Translations under genes and position numbers: made by a program
NCBI GenBank assembly: GCA_011037195.1
Contig: JAAEAF010003071.1
Span: 48,250 to 112,249 of the forward strand
Length of the DNA: 64,000 nt
Source: Triatoma infestans
Taxonomy: Eukaryota > Arthropoda > Insecta > Hemiptera > Reduviidae
Reading direction: 5' to 3'
Shown here: piece after piece, positions 1-13,131 of the stretch
How the letters are laid out: each line of letters opens with the position of its first letter
How positions within the stretch are numbered: position 1 is the stretch's first letter
Notes under the pieces: model-generated
What the model was told of the DNA's origin: nothing
Databases searched by the model: none
Seen by the model: the letters and a program-made list of their open reading frames with translations, nothing else

Positions 1-556
1 CCAGGAGAAATGTTACAAATAAAAGTTGCAGCTCTTCATGTTATTACAATACACTTTCCTACTTTGAATTAAATAGTTGGAGCCGTTTTCGAGAAAATAC
101 CAGAAAACTGAAAAATACATTTCAGTAAAAACGCACTTCCGGTCATCCGATTTTTTTCAAACACGGAATTTCAACGACACATTTAATTCTAATTAAAATT
201 ATGTAGATAACAGAATTGTGTAGTGTACTGAAATAGCACTTTAGAGGAAAACCTAACACCACGCCTCCCCCAAAAGTGCCCTTAAATGAATTTTTTCAGA
301 GAAATGTTTTAAATAAAAGTTGTAGATTTTTGTATATATTGTTAATATAACAAGTTTTCAGAAAATCGTCGAAGCCATTTTTGAGAAAATCGTAAGAAAG
401 TGAAAAAAAAACATTCAGAAAAGTGGTACTTCCGGTTGAGGAATTTTGATAGATAACCTACTGCCGGATCCCATGATGATACCTAAACGGAATATCAAGT
501 TTGAACTTTCTACGATTTTTTGTTTTTGAGCTATGCTGTTCACATACACCCACAGG

Positions 557-587
<31 letters not shown>

Positions 588-715
588 TATTTTTAAAACT
601 ATTTTTTTGGACTCAGGGGACCTCAAAACGGATATTTCCGGTGAAAACTCGACATCGGAAATTTGACACGATTACAATACTTCCTGCTACTAAGTAAGAG
701 TAAGAGAAAGTAAAA
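1..715 (+). repeat. R1 dispersed repeat, 5'-truncated by window edge
   Basis: This is the 3' two thirds of the R1 family. It shows the recurring blocks (acttccggt, cactttagaggaaaacctaac, aaataaaagttgtag, gagaaaatcg), a CA microsatellite at 557-584, then the 3' block with tatttccggtgaaaactcg, tttgacacgattacaatac and a terminal taagagtaagagaaagta. Compare the complete copy at 61645-62700. Confidence 0.75.
557..584. repeat. (CA)n microsatellite inside R1
   Basis: About 14 CA units. The same position in other R1 copies (5' of the 3' block) is also CA-rich, for example near 52140-52170 and 62500-62535, so this is a family feature and not a chance expansion. Confidence 0.9.
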
Positions 716-1249
716 AGAAGATAGCAAAATTCCAATAATTATAAGTGAAAAACAATAAAAAAAAAAACAGATTTTGTTTTTCACTTTTTAGAAGAGTCAT
801 GTTTGTATATATACAGGTTGAAGGCTACAGATTTATTATTACCACAAACTACAGGTATATTATTGGCTCAATTCTATTTTTAGCAATACGATTGGTTAAA
901 GGTTAAATAGAATAAGCTCACCTCTACCGCCAATGGACGAACGTATTAAAGGATATTTTCTATGTTATGACATGGTATTATATCCAATACTATTTCTGAT
1001 TTATTAAATATTTCTTTTTCTAGCTGACCTATAGTTTTTATATAGTTTGAGATAGACATCCAAAAATTGGCTAAAAAAAAAAAATTGGACAAAAATTAAA
1101 GCAGTACCAGCAGTAAAGTATAGCAATCGTCATCGAATTTTCATAGCGAAACGGAAATCGCAGAATGAAAGTTGATATTTCGTGTTAAGTTCTACCAAGT
1201 CGACTTGTACATTACAAAGTAGGCTTGTATCTTACGATCTTCTCGAAAA

Positions 1250-1703
1250 TGTAACAGCAAGAGAGCAAACAGCAACCAAAGAGAGCAAGAGAATCTTAAC
1301 CACTCTCTCGGACTGGAGTAGGAGAAGCTGTATAAATATAGCGACTGACAATCCATAAAAGACAGTTGAAATCAGTTCAGTAAATCCAATTAGTACGTGG
1401 CATTCTCACACCATAATGGATGTGTAGGATGGAGAGAATTGGTTTTATTTGATGAGTTAAGAATAAGACTTGGTTAACTGGTGACACAGACTGCTTGGAC
1501 TTTACAATGTATGAACGTTTAAGGTAGAGTGGTGTGAGAATGACACGTACTAATTGGATGTACTAAACTGATTTCAATTGTGTTTATCTGTGTTTTATGG
1601 ACTGTCCGTCCCTATATTTATACATCTTCTCCCACTCCAATCCGAGAGAGTGGTTGAGATTCTCTTGCTCTCTTTGGTTGCTGTTTGCTCTCTTGCTATT
1701 ACA
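1250..1703. mobile_element. Head-to-head palindromic LTR-like element inserted in R1
   Basis: The element opens TGTAACAGCAAGAGAGC and closes with the inverse GCTCTCTTGCTATTACA. The two arms (about 1250-1412 and 1536-1703) are inverted copies of one LTR-like sequence. Each arm has a purine-rich GAGAG stretch, TAGGAGAAGCTGTATAAATATAG or its equivalent (a TATA box), then cagttgaaatcagttcag. The central spacer is about 120 bp. Flanks are AAAA on both sides (1246-1249, 1704-1707), and the flanking R1 sequence continues across it. A normal solo LTR is not palindromic, so this may come from two oppositely oriented LTRs. Confidence 0.65.
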
Positions 1704-2017
1704 AAAACAACTCTAACGATTTTCTTTAAACTTGGTTTATCAACTACACACATAATATGCTACAACTTTTATTTGAAACAATCTTCCGAGAAAATATTTA
1801 GGAGAGCTTTCCAAGAGGGGTGAAGTTAAGCTTTAGTGAACCTTTAGTGTGATTTCAGTTTACTGTAACATTCTATTATCTGCATAATATTGATTGGAAT
1901 TAAATGTGTTGCCAAAATTCAGAGTTTAAAAAATCGGTTGACCTGAAGTGCGTCTATAATTGAGTTTTTTCATTGTAATCTAGCTTTACTTACAGAAACT
2001 TATAAATATTGTTTGTC

Positions 2018-2048
<31 letters not shown>

Positions 2049-2245
2049 TTGGAGAAATTTATCTTAGAGAAATTCTAGGGTAGCTGAAAGTTTACGTTTC
2101 TCTCAAAGAAGTAGTTTAAGTTTAGTTCACCCAGTGATATGAGATTGTAGAAAACTAAACATTATAAGTTTGAATAGAATTTGTTATTTATACGTGTCTA
2201 AATTGGAGTAAAAATTGTGAGTGTTTCACACTAGATTTTTTAAAA
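1704..2245 (-). repeat. R1 repeat, minus-strand copy
   Basis: It reads aacgattttctttaaacttggttt, ttttatttgaaacaa and cggttgacctgaagtgcg, and ends at gtgagtgtttcacactagatttt, the reverse complement of the R1 5' end. The palindromic LTR at 1250-1703 interrupts it on the left. A long T run at 2019-2050 lies inside. Confidence 0.7.
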
Positions 2246-5200
2246 ATGCAATGATAGATTGTTGATAATGTGATATTTACAAAAAAAAAACTAAGTAACA
2301 ACTAATGGGCTGGACAATATTGTTTGGTTTGGTTAGGTCTAATTTTGTGACAATAGGATCTATCGATTTATAAATGGTACCTCCTTTTATGGACTACTGT
2401 GAAAGAAAAGTCAATTTCCCGATGGTAGTAACCTCTCTTTAAGGTTAATCTGACCAAAAAGCAAAGCACTTAATAAAACTTTAGCAACTATTTTTCTATG
2501 TTTTTATATTGTTGCTTTCCACATTGGCTATTAGGCCGAAAAAATTATCATTAAAAATTGGAAAAAATTAGGGTATTTATATTGTTCAATTTGCGACCAC
2601 ACTTCAGTAGTATTAAATATTATGTTAATTTGTTGGGGGAATGATGGTCAATGAAAATTCTATTCTACTATTTTGCACACGTTTCAATTATATATTTAAT
2701 TTTCTTCGGTGCTTTAATATAGCTCATAAGTCTCTAGTACAATTATTATCATTATGATTATAATTAAATTCGTTAGAGAAGTTACTTCTCTCTATCCACC
2801 CAACCACAACAAATAAAAATATTATATTTTGAAACTAATTATAAAAATGGACTCTTCAAAGAAGTGATATACATTTGTAAAGAAAAAAAATCGTGCAATA
2901 AGAAGACTAACGTATAGCTAACCTCTCCCCCCCCCCCCTATTGCATATATAAATCTTATAAAACAATAGATTATTATTAGTTTACAATAGTAATTTAGTT
3001 TTATTTACACTATGTAATTATTAAAATTATAGATTTAATTTTTCATAATGCAACAGAATATAACCTGTGTTCAAATTATAGACATAAAAATAAGTTTACC
3101 TCTTAATGTTGTTGTTTGAAAACTGTCATTTCATCCAAACCAAAACGAAAAAATTAATATTATGTATTACTAATTACCAAGTTCCATAGTTTTAAAAGGT
3201 AAGCTAATAGCTAATAGAACTAGTATTATAGCTGATTTAAAGTATATTTTATTAATCTTTATTATTAGCATATTTATGTAGTAACTGTATTTTAGTATTA
3301 CTATATTTATTGGATTTAAATAGATATAATAACTTCTATAATAAACTTAGTTATATTCAATATATGCATGATAAAATGTATTATAGATTAAATATATAAT
3401 CGAAACGTGTGCATAAAACTGAAATAGAATTTTCATTGACCAATAACCCGAATCAATTAACAACACATAGTACGTATATATATAAAAATTTCACAGGACT
3501 GCCCTTCTAAAAATTGGAATTTTCTAAGCGGTCGTAGGACGTGTCGTAGTGAATTGGTGGTGGTATGGGCGTTTCACTGTCATGGTTCACCATATATGGC
3601 AACCGTCCCCACTCTTACAGTCTCAGGCAATAATATTGGACCAAGAAAACGAGGTTATTAAGAATTCTGTAATTCTGATTCAAAACAGTTGATTTTTTGT
3701 TTGTTTTTTCTTTACCCATACTAATCGGCATTGACTGACATATCGAATCGCATAACTAATCATTAACTCCTGAGTTTTTACCATAGCTTTGAAGCATCTT
3801 TTAAAAACAATGGCGCAATAAGCCAAAAAAGCAATAAGATCTTCGAGGGTTGAAGTAACTTCCGTGACTTGGTGTAAGCTGAGTTTTCCACCCATTGGGG
3901 TTCAGGATGGCTGCGGTTGAAACACTAACACTGTCAACATTTGGAATTGGTTTGTTGTACGGTAGATGAGCAGGATTTTTTACTTAACCCTTCATTTGCT
4001 GGATAATTGGCTGCAAGGACTAACTTCTTCGCCCTTATCCAAAAGAATGACTAGGCCTTATTCCCTGCCCAATGCGTCTTCTGAGGTAAGTTAGTTTTTA
4101 CCAATCCAAGCAAAAGCTATAACTCGAAGGTTTATATTTCCTCGTGCTTTGCTTGATTATGGCCGGGGAAGCTGAAAGATCATCATTATCACCTGCACCT
4201 TTTTCCAGCCAAGTACACGTAGAAAATGAAATTGAGATTAAGTAACCAAAGTCCGGAGAAATCTTCAAGTTTATGTTCACAATCAGCAGAAAAAACACAC
4301 GATATGTTGTACCCCAACAATTATTGAGAATTGTATTCTATTTTTGAATTATACAAAATTTATATTACACTACCTAATTGCCAAACTACCTGCCATTATG
4401 TTCCTGGGTGAGTTCCTAAACTGTTTTCAAATGAAACGGAATTCAATGGAATTCTTTGCCTTATTTAGTCTAAATTGAAAGAAAAATAATGGAGTATAGG
4501 TGATGAACCGCGTACAAACAGAAGTTCCGGTGGGAACAAGAATTTATTAATTTCTTACACAGTGCTGTAAAAATGAATAGAAGAAAATTCCAACCCTTCA
4601 ATATAATGTTTGGCACAATTACCAATTAATGCGATTCCACTGGGAAGCAGTGTGATTTAAAACGAAGATCTTCTGCTTAGTTGGGACACTTAATTTACGA
4701 AGCTTAATCAATATGTCTTTAGTGTTGGATTTTTCTACAAACTCAAGGTTTTTAGTCAGCACCAACAGTTTCTATCTGATTACTACACCAATGGGAACCA
4801 TTCTCAGCATTCAACAGAAATTTGCCGCCCTGTAAAACTGTTCAGCATTATTTGAAACTAGGTATTTAGTTTTGCTGACAGTTGTACAAGTAGCCCTGTT
4901 TAAATGTATATTGTCGTCGAGAAGGAGAAACAACCTTTAAAAACCGTTAAAAATAAAGAATGAAAGTTAGGAATTAAGAGTTCACTAAAGTTATCCATAG
5001 TGGTAGACGTACTCAGGAAGAGGTTTTGGTTTGTTTTGGTAAAGTTAAGTAAGATGTGAAGTATGTTGTGCTTGGTACTTAAACTCTTTGTGTTTGTGTG
5101 GAGTGATGAAGGTTTACTTTAACAAGAGTGCCTACTAGTTTGCTACAAAACACACACACACACACACACTATATCTGTCTGTCTGTCAGTTCTGTATCTT

Positions 5201-6640
5201 CTATGTCATTTCCTACTCCGGTTGTAATTATTTTATACACTGCTCTATTCACAACTTGTTTTCTTACGCTTTTAACTTGCCCTAGGGCTTGTACTAGATA
5301 GTTAATAAAGTAATATTCGACTTAGGTAAAAATAAAAGTTTATGAGGTATTTATTTAAATAAATACAATTATTCTATAAAATAATCACTATCATTCTCAA
5401 TCACTTTGAATAAGCGGGATCAGGGAAGAATTTATCAATGAGGGATGAAAGTTTTGATTTAGTCGTGCTCTAGTGCTGGTAGGAGAAACACTCTCCGTCA
5501 CATGTTTCGTACAGCATAAGCTTCTTGGAGGGAAGGAACCTAGAGTGGGATTTGGTTTCTCCTCTGAGCTTACCCACTTTTTTTTTCTCTTTGTTTTCTC
5601 ATTTTTTGTCCCAAGCAGCAAACTGATCTGAACAGGTTCGTTTGTTATCTGAAAAGTTGCAAAAAGCAAACAGATAATGGCTGCTATTTGGTCTTAGTTA
5701 TGAATACCTTTCTTCCAAGTGCAAGGAAATAGATCTCCCCCTCATTATCAACCACCCTCACATACCATCATCCTCGCTATATTTCATCATTATTCAGAGA
5801 ACTATTACCCACATTTCTTTCAGGAGGTCATTTTTTTAGGACGAATCTGCCCGAATGAGAAGCATCTGTTACGCTAAAATCTTTTTCAAACCAAAATTTC
5901 TCAAACGATTAGTGTTATATGTAGCGAACGATGAGGCAGTGCAGAAATGTTTCTTGTAATTTCATTTGTGTTGCTACCACGATGAAACTTGTCTGAAATA
6001 TGTACCGAACTCAAAAAATGTGTGATTCAGATAAACTGAGTACACATAAACAGAATTAAAAACCGAATGATCTGAGGTTAAAGTATATTTTTTTTTTTTG
6101 GCATTAGCCGGGCAAGACCATAGCCTACATAATACACTGCTTACCTTAACAAATAAAACAACAAGCTTCGAAAACATACTCCTCTAACTTATTTCATTCG
6201 CGCTAATAAATACATTCATACTAATCCCAGCCAATTTACATCAGCCATATCCGAACACATTCACTATATACTTAATATATACAAGAGGTTTAAAGTATAC
6301 AAACTTCTATAAGATAAAATATAAGAAACTCCAAACAAAGGAAATACTTTAAACAAAAATAATGTATATTTCGGACAGAACTGAATTGCCAACCCAATAC
6401 TAAACCTTTTTATAAAATTTATGTAAAATACTGATTGTAATTATTACATTTAGGACTCTGAAATTTCAGCGCAATACAGCCACAGAGTAGATACAACAAC
6501 TGACACTGGTTATAAGAAAAAGAGAGGATCTGTGGAAATGGACATCTTTTGAAATCTAAGCATGAAAACCTAATAAATCTTAAAATCTTTTGAAAAACTA
6601 AATATGAAGATATGATAGACATGGCGCACACGATATGGTA
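2246..6640. other. AT-rich DNA without recognised genes
   Basis: I see no coding exon. Small items are a C run at 2929-2938 and a CA microsatellite at about 5151-5169. A slightly GC-richer stretch at 3540-4300 carries short open frames on the minus strand, which I cannot relate to any family. Confidence 0.5.
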
Positions 6641-6649
6641 GATTCAATT

Positions 6650-6810
6650 AGAGGATAGTGCATTGCAATCTGAATGGTCTATTGTGCCTCCCGGAGCCTT
6701 TTTAATGCCTTCCCAACTTCCGAGCAGTGAAAGATATAGAGTGAAAGATATGTGCTCCCTAGTTATAGAGCAATGAAAGATAGTTAGATAATGATGAAAT
6801 ACTATTTGTA
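6650..6810 (-). repeat. Diverged tRNA-SINE 3' region
   Basis: On the minus strand the words CTGCTCGGAAGTTGGGAAGG and AAAAGGCTCCGGGAGGC match the body of the SINE at 28945-29165 (CTGTCTGGAGGCCGGCAA and GCTTGCTCCGGGCGCC) in order and spacing. No A or B box remains. The assignment rests on this match only. Confidence 0.45.
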
Positions 6811-8034
6811 GAGCGCTATGTATTTGCTTGTTTGTATATATATATGTCCAAGCAGTTCCTCTCGTGAGCAAGGGGACAGTTTACGTTTATTCGAGGTGGG
6901 AAACGCCGGTGAAGGACGGATGAGATTGTTGATATTCGTAATTTTTTTCATATAGTTCAAAGGAAAGATTACAGGCCAATATTTTGTACAAGAAATAAAA
7001 GTATGAAATAATCAGCAATTTTCAAAATGGAATACATTGCTATTAAACCTGGAAATTATATATAAAATAAAAACCAATGTCAGTAAATAACAGACATATA
7101 AGCTTGAAGAAATATGTTAAAGTTGCAAGTCACCCGACAGGCAGATTCACACAATGGTTAAGAGTTAAGAAAACAAAGTAAGTTGAAAATCTTGTTATAT
7201 AAGAAAAAATAGAGAGTGCTTCTATTTTTCTCTCCACTTGTATTGATTTTTCATTAGTAAAAGTCAAAATGTATTTTCGGTTAGGTATACAATATAGAGT
7301 GATACTTTTAAACTTCACTATTGTTCTTTTATGCTGGGTAAGAAGGGACGTAAGAAATAAGAAAGTAGAGGTTACAAATCTGCAACCATGAATTAACAGG
7401 CCAGGATAAACTGAAGTAGAGGTGTAGTCGCTGGGAGAAATGGAAGGTTACAAACAAGCATTGACATGTTTTAAATCTAGGCGATGCTCTAGCTCAGAAT
7501 AGTTTCCCAATCACACACATACGTATATTTATATAGATCTCTACCCCGCCACTGTACCAAACACCAAAGTACCGAACTCCAAAACTGTCTTCATGTATTT
7601 GCTTTCATATGTAAACTAAATCTTTACAAATAAGCCGAATGGTGTATGAAAATTCCATCATTCTTTCTACTTCTATCTAGAAATATGTTGTAATTCTAGT
7701 AATTGCAGACCAACCATTCTTTAAATACAAATGAAACCAATTGCTCCTAATTAGAAAATAATTAAATTCCTCTTTCAACCTAGAAAATTAAAAGATCAAA
7801 TCAAGGAAATGAGAAAAGAATACCAATGAGATAAGAAGAACCACCTGCTTCATATTCACCTCACGAAGGAGAACCCGCGACTTTATCTACAATTTCTCCA
7901 GTCTACCAAGAGACAATGATCAAAATTTAGTCTTTTTACACTGAAATTGTGGTATAGTGCAAGATTATCATAACAATGATTATAAAAAACATATAAATTT
8001 AAGATTTTCTCGTCTACGAGCCGCTACTACTCAC
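6811..8034. other. AT-rich DNA without recognised genes
   Basis: No repeat family or coding exon recognised. Confidence 0.5.
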
Positions 8035-8150
8035 CGTCCGGAGATGGGCAATATTGTTACAATGAGAGAACAATTTCTGGTGGTCGGCAAGGTATTGAGA
8101 AGGCTCCGGCTCAACACCAAAGATATGGTGATGCGCCTGGAGGCACCAAT
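8035..8150 (+). repeat. tRNA-SINE body fragment
   Basis: It holds ATGGGCAATATTGTTACAATGAGAGAACAA, then GGTGGTCGGCAAGGTATTGAG, GGCTCCGG and ATGGTGATGCGCCTG. These follow the order of the SINE body at 28945-29165. The tRNA-like head is missing. A short open frame across it (7957-8205) is explained by the SINE and is not a gene. Confidence 0.6.
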
Positions 8151-9870
8151 TTATTGGCTTTCACAGAAAATTATAACAAAGAATGGAAGAGAAAGTAGTC
8201 GGTGAATACCCTCAACGAAGAAATGCTTTTGGATTATTTGATTAATACAGTTTCGGTTGGAAGTCAAAAAACTGAAAAGTAAACAGTTAGTTTTAAAACT
8301 TTAAACTCCGCCTTGGTGTTTATTGACAAGCGAAAACCTCAATTCCGAATTCAACTACACCGGAGTTCATTTGGAACTAAGTTTATCACAAATGTTTTAA
8401 ATTCAGTTCTTAAGGACCGATTGGTAACTACATTAAAAAAAAAAAATAACCATCCTTTCTATGAGGTTTCAAATTGAGCTGAATCATGAACGATTAAGAT
8501 AATTAATGGGAAAGGCTACATTGTTTAGACATGGATTTCAGGGAAGGATAGCTGAAGATTCTGTAGGTGAAAATATGTACTGAATGCAGACAGAGCAAGT
8601 AGTCATTAGCATATGGCACTCTAAAAAAAATGCCGAAAAATGATGGTCACACCGCCTACGGATGCGGGCATCTAAGTTGTTGAACATATGGAAGAAGAGT
8701 GGCTGGTTACTGGATAGGATGAGAAAGATGCGAGAGAGGGCATTTTGGAAATCGACGTAAAGTCTAGAGTGTATTCAAGTCGAATAGAAAAGCAAAATAT
8801 GTGTTTAAAGCTCCTTAAACATCCCTTTTTCTATATGCTAAATGATTTCGAAAAATTCGACAGAAACAACATTTAATAATGCCTGAAGCTTTAATGAAAA
8901 AAAATCAAGCAGACAGACCCAAAATATTATTTGTATTTGATCCTAAAACAAATCAAGATACTAAAAATATTAAATACATTTCTCAAACCAGTTACGCGAT
9001 TAGGACAAAGTAATAATGCTCTTTTTTTGCCCTTTTCTGTAACAATGAGAAGAAATTTATTACAATTAGGATAATATAATCATTTTGGTAAAAAAAAAAC
9101 TCGAAATGGGAAAAATATTTATAATGTGGATTAGAAGGAGTTGAATGGAACTGTGACAACAAGAAGTTAATAATAACCAGTGGAGCCGTACTGTTCAAGT
9201 TCTGGCAAATTGTTCAATCCTAACATAATGAGAAACAATAGAACAATTAGGAACTTGGAATACTATACCAATAAATTGTTGAGGTGCCGTTTTGTCTTGT
9301 ATTCTACAATGAGACTAGACAGGATTAATAGGTATTTGTAAAGCAGCTAATATTTCAATAGGCGTAAAGTAGTTTATTTACGTAAAGTAAGAAATAATAT
9401 TTTAAAATGGTACTTGAAAAAAAATCTAGATTTTGACAAATTATTATTTCTATACTCTGAGCTTTAGACTGCCGAATCGTCAGCCAACCGTAAAGGATAT
9501 TTTTCTTTATGAGAATTTGAAACATAGCAACGAACGATTATTGAGTTTGCCTAGAAAAAGTTGAGTAAATGATATATGAGTGTCTATCTAATCAAGAAAT
9601 GTGTATAAAATCACTCACTGAATTCAGCGCCAATGTACTCTGTGTATTCATTCTCACCTGCAACAAAACAAAAAAATAAATAATTAGTTTAACAAATAAG
9701 TTAAAAGTAAAGTAATGCCTATTTTTTCAGGCGGGCTTATCATCCAACTACCAAATTCGGTATCGTGGACGGGTGGCGAGAAGCACCTACTTAACTATTA
9801 ACATTTTTTAAACTAATATAAATTTAACAGGGCTCGACGAACTGGGGACCTCCCAAGCTCATATCCATTA
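8151..9870. other. AT-rich DNA without recognised genes
   Basis: No repeat family or coding exon recognised. Confidence 0.5.
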
Positions 9871-9879
9871 ACACCAAGG

Positions 9880-9990
9880 ACCCATTGTACTCAGAGAATC
9901 TCAAAACAACTTCTTTCCGGTGAAAAAGTCAATTACAAACATTTGACACGATCGTTATACTTCCTTTTTTTAAGAATAAGGGAAAGTAAA
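9880..9990 (+). repeat. R1 3'-end fragment
   Basis: It contains ctcagagaatctcaaaac, tttccggtgaaaaagtca, atttgacacgatcgttatac and aataagggaaagtaaaag, which is the R1 3' block. The rest of the element is absent. Confidence 0.6.
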
Positions 9991-9997
9991 AGTAATT

Positions 9998-10057
9998 GCT
10001 GTATTAAAGAAATATATATAATAGCTGTATTAAAGGAATATATATAATAGCTGTATT
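9998..10057. repeat. 26-bp tandem repeat, about 2.3 units
   Basis: The unit gctgtattaaagaaatatat(ataata) occurs at 9998-10023 and 10024-10049 with one mismatch, followed by a partial third unit. It abuts the R1 3' end. Confidence 0.85.
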
Positions 10058-11057
10058 CAGCGTACAGATTACTAATTTAGCCTTAAATTATTAGTGAATA
10101 TGGCAAAGCAATATAACTTGTTGGCAATACGGTAGTGACCGGTTAATATTAGGGATATATAATAGGTACTGGCTGGAAGGCTTATCATTAGAATAGAGGG
10201 ATACATTATTCAAGGTCACTCAACTGTCTGCAGCACTGACTGCGTGGCTACCGACTGAACAGAGTATCGTTAATAATATAATATGGCCTACAATCATCAA
10301 TGACGATAATATCAAACTTTATTTTTAATTTTCACTTCTTGGTTAAATATAAATACATAAATTGTATTGGATACTATCAGATGATTAGGTAGTGTCATTA
10401 ATTATTTATTTTTTTTTTTGTTAATCTTTTTGATTAAAAATAAATCCTATTGTAATCAGTGATTGATTAAAAAAAAAATAAATAAAGCAGGTCGCACTAA
10501 ATTATCAACGTGATTTTCGCGCCCAATTTTTAAGCATCATGGAAGAAAAAAATATGAACGAAAATTGTAGTTTTACTACATAAGGAACAAAATATGCTAA
10601 TAAACTATCACCCTAAACATTGTTTACAAAAGAAAATAAAATGTATGTATTATTGGTAGAAATTATTTTTGGAGCATGATCGTTCATCATGCATTTTGAC
10701 ATGCAAAAAAAAACAATGAAAAATCTACATTTTTAGTGCCGGCCACCAAAGAGACATTGTCTCGTTTCTTAATCGAACATTTTTTGAAGTTAATCTATCT
10801 ATCGAAAATAGCAAATAAAAAAAAAAAAGATAGATTTATGGAAGGCGAGCTAAAACCATCCTCCCATTACTATCATGCTAACTAGAATTATATAATAACT
10901 CCAGTCTGTGTATATATGTTCTTGTTTTTAGTGCACTGTTTGTTAATGTTCTGTGAAAGTTTTAGTAACATGTGGGATATTCTGTTCAGTGTGCGATATT
11001 CATCTGTTGGCTGATTATTAATAGCGAAATGAGCAGTCATCATCCTTTATTTATTTA

Positions 11058-11938
11058 TCTATATATATAAAAATTCAGCATCCGTATGTTTGTGGCCGCA
11101 AAACTCGAAAAGTAATCGATGGATTGACTTGAAATTTTTACACAACGTTACATTTCTATATGAGAGTGTTTATATACACTTTTTATTCCGAAGTTCCCAC
11201 GGAAACGGGAAATTCTGAGCGTTTCGTGAGTTTGGCAGAAATAGACGCAGACGCGTCGCAATCGTGGCGTGCTCTCTGCCGAAGATATTCTGCACAGAAT
11301 ACGTCAAGAAACGCAATCATGGCTTGGATTTCTTCACAGAAGAAATATACAATGAAGCGTAATCTTCATTGAGGATCTTTGTCTTGCAATGTGTGGCAAG
11401 CTGTTGGCACTATTGAGAGTAACAGTACCGAATAGGTCGATCAATGCAACATTCGAGAGACAACTGCTCAGAGAGCAATCATACACCAGAAATGACTTAC
11501 AGCTATTCGTCCAAGAAAATACACTGAAACTCCTTCAAGAACAAAAGATAGCATTTGATACCATCATACAAGCTGTGACCAACCAATCCGGTGGATTTAC
11601 TTTTTGGACGCTCCAGGTGGGCCTTGAAAAACGTTCTTAATTTCCTTAATCCTGGCTAAAATCCGTTCAAATGGCCATTGCGTTAGCACTTGCTTCTTGA
11701 GGTAGTGCTGCTACGTTAATGGAAGGATGTAGAACAGCGCATTCAGCTCTTAAAAACATTCTTTCAGTTAAAAACATTTTTTCTTTCTTTCCTCTCAGTT
11801 CACAGCAACACAAAGTAGGGTATTAAATTGAATAATGTGTTTTCTTACTGAATCTATGTTAACTATCATACTTCTATTTACTTCCCTAATAATTAAAATC
11901 AGACTGAACCACAGCTAAAAGTGGCCGGGTTTAGCTAG
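11058..11938 (+). mobile_element. Helitron, internally deleted, non-autonomous
   Basis: The element starts TCTATATATATAAAAA and ends TTTAGCTAG, inserted between A (11057) and T (11939), as known for canonical Helitrons. A 3' hairpin (agctaaa-agtggccggg-tttagct, about 11913-11936) lies just before the CTAG. At 881 bp it is far shorter than an autonomous Helitron. It keeps only a piece of the helicase domain and no Rep/HUH domain. Confidence 0.9.
11325..11760 (+). pseudogene. Helitron helicase (Pif1-like) remnant
   Basis: The reading begins EEIYNEA, shifts frame near 11364, then runs as IFIEDLCLAMCGK through LLREQSY and QEQKIAFDTIIQAV to SGGF. The Walker A region (LDAPGG, then a damaged GTGKT-like stretch with a stop) is recovered only after another frame change near 11612. 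Further on, IALALAS and AATLMEG.RTAHSALK match the conserved helicase segment that follows Walker A. At least three frame or stop lesions make it nonfunctional. Enzyme role in the family: 5'-3' unwinding during rolling-circle transposition. Confidence 0.85.
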
Positions 11939-12784
11939 TACGTTATAAGTAGTTAGCTAGTTTAAACTTGTTCCAGTTATTACATAATTGTAAACTTGTA
12001 AGTAGTTATACTAATACTAATCGTTTAGTGACCTGTTAGAGTCTGAATTTGGGGTATGGGTGTTGGTGTTGTTCACGTATTGTTGGGGTTACACACTGGT
12101 ACATGAAAAGATGACCGTTCTAAGATAAGATTAAAATGTAGCCTCAAGCCAATAAACGACCTAGAGAAAGACTTAACATAAAACTGAGAATATGATTATG
12201 ATGATACAATCGTACAGAATATTGAAGTCATATGGATAGGGTGGCGAAGTGAAATTTAAACGAGTGGCCCTTAAAAAACCGAGAAATAATAAATATTTCA
12301 TTTCAAATATCTCAAAATATGTCTCCCCGTATTCGATATGTTTGTAACATCTGGATTTTCAACTGCCTATAACTGGGAATTTCACCTATTCAATAATCCA
12401 TTATTCTCTATTCCCGATCATCAAACATAAAATATGTTTTTGCCTTATATAATTATGTACTCCAAAAACAATGTGTAATAATAGTAAACAGAAGGCAGAG
12501 AATTTAAAATTGAATATCTCAGCGAATATTCAACAGATTTTTCTCGTTCATTAACCATTTTTAATGAAAAAAAAAAAAAAATCTGACCTTATGAATGGGT
12601 TCAAAAAAATTCTGATCCAATTTGAAATAATCTCTAATTTCTGCAGCTTATAAAAAATGATTGATCAGATATTTGAATTACTTGGAAAAAATTAAGTAGG
12701 GTAATATTTGTAATTTTTTTTTTTTTTACTATCTGGCACACTTTTCAAGACATGTGGGTGTTGCATGTTCAAATGTATATTCTT
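11939..12784. other. AT-rich DNA without recognised genes
   Basis: No coding exon or repeat recognised between the Helitron and the LTR. Confidence 0.5.
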
Positions 12785-13131
12785 TGTAAGGGGTTGTGAG
12801 GAGATGTTGGCTGTTGATGATGAAAGATAAACACCTTAATATGGTTATAAGATATATAATTGATATGTGTATATATATAACTGACTGCCAGGGACTTTAC
12901 ACTTTAGAATTTAGAACTGAACTGAACTGACAGACTGACGTGGCTAAAAAGATATGTACGGAGTGTGAATCAACAGAATGATGTCTGATGTGTAAGACTG
13001 GATTGAACAGAATGCTTTTGACTGTCTCTCTCTCATATATATATCCACTGGCCGAACCTCTCCTCTCTGTGCGAGAGGGGCTGTTTCTCTCCGCTAGAGT
13101 GGATGAGTGGTGGGGGTTCACTACCCCTACA
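12785..13131 (-). mobile_element. Solo LTR (347 bp) with TCTT target duplication
   Basis: The ends are TGTAAGGGG on the left and CCCCTACA on the right, so the termini are inverted TGTA(R)GGGG. TCTT flanks both sides (12781-12784 and 13132-13135). On the minus strand a TATA-like run, ATATATATGAGAGAGAGACA, and a GAGAGG-rich U3 resemble the other LTRs in the window. No internal retroelement sequence is present, so it is a solo LTR left by LTR-LTR recombination. Confidence 0.75.

Noticed and set aside
3540..4300. Possible host exon or pseudogene (-)
   Set aside because: Slightly GC-richer with short frames, but no domain or splice structure could be recognised.
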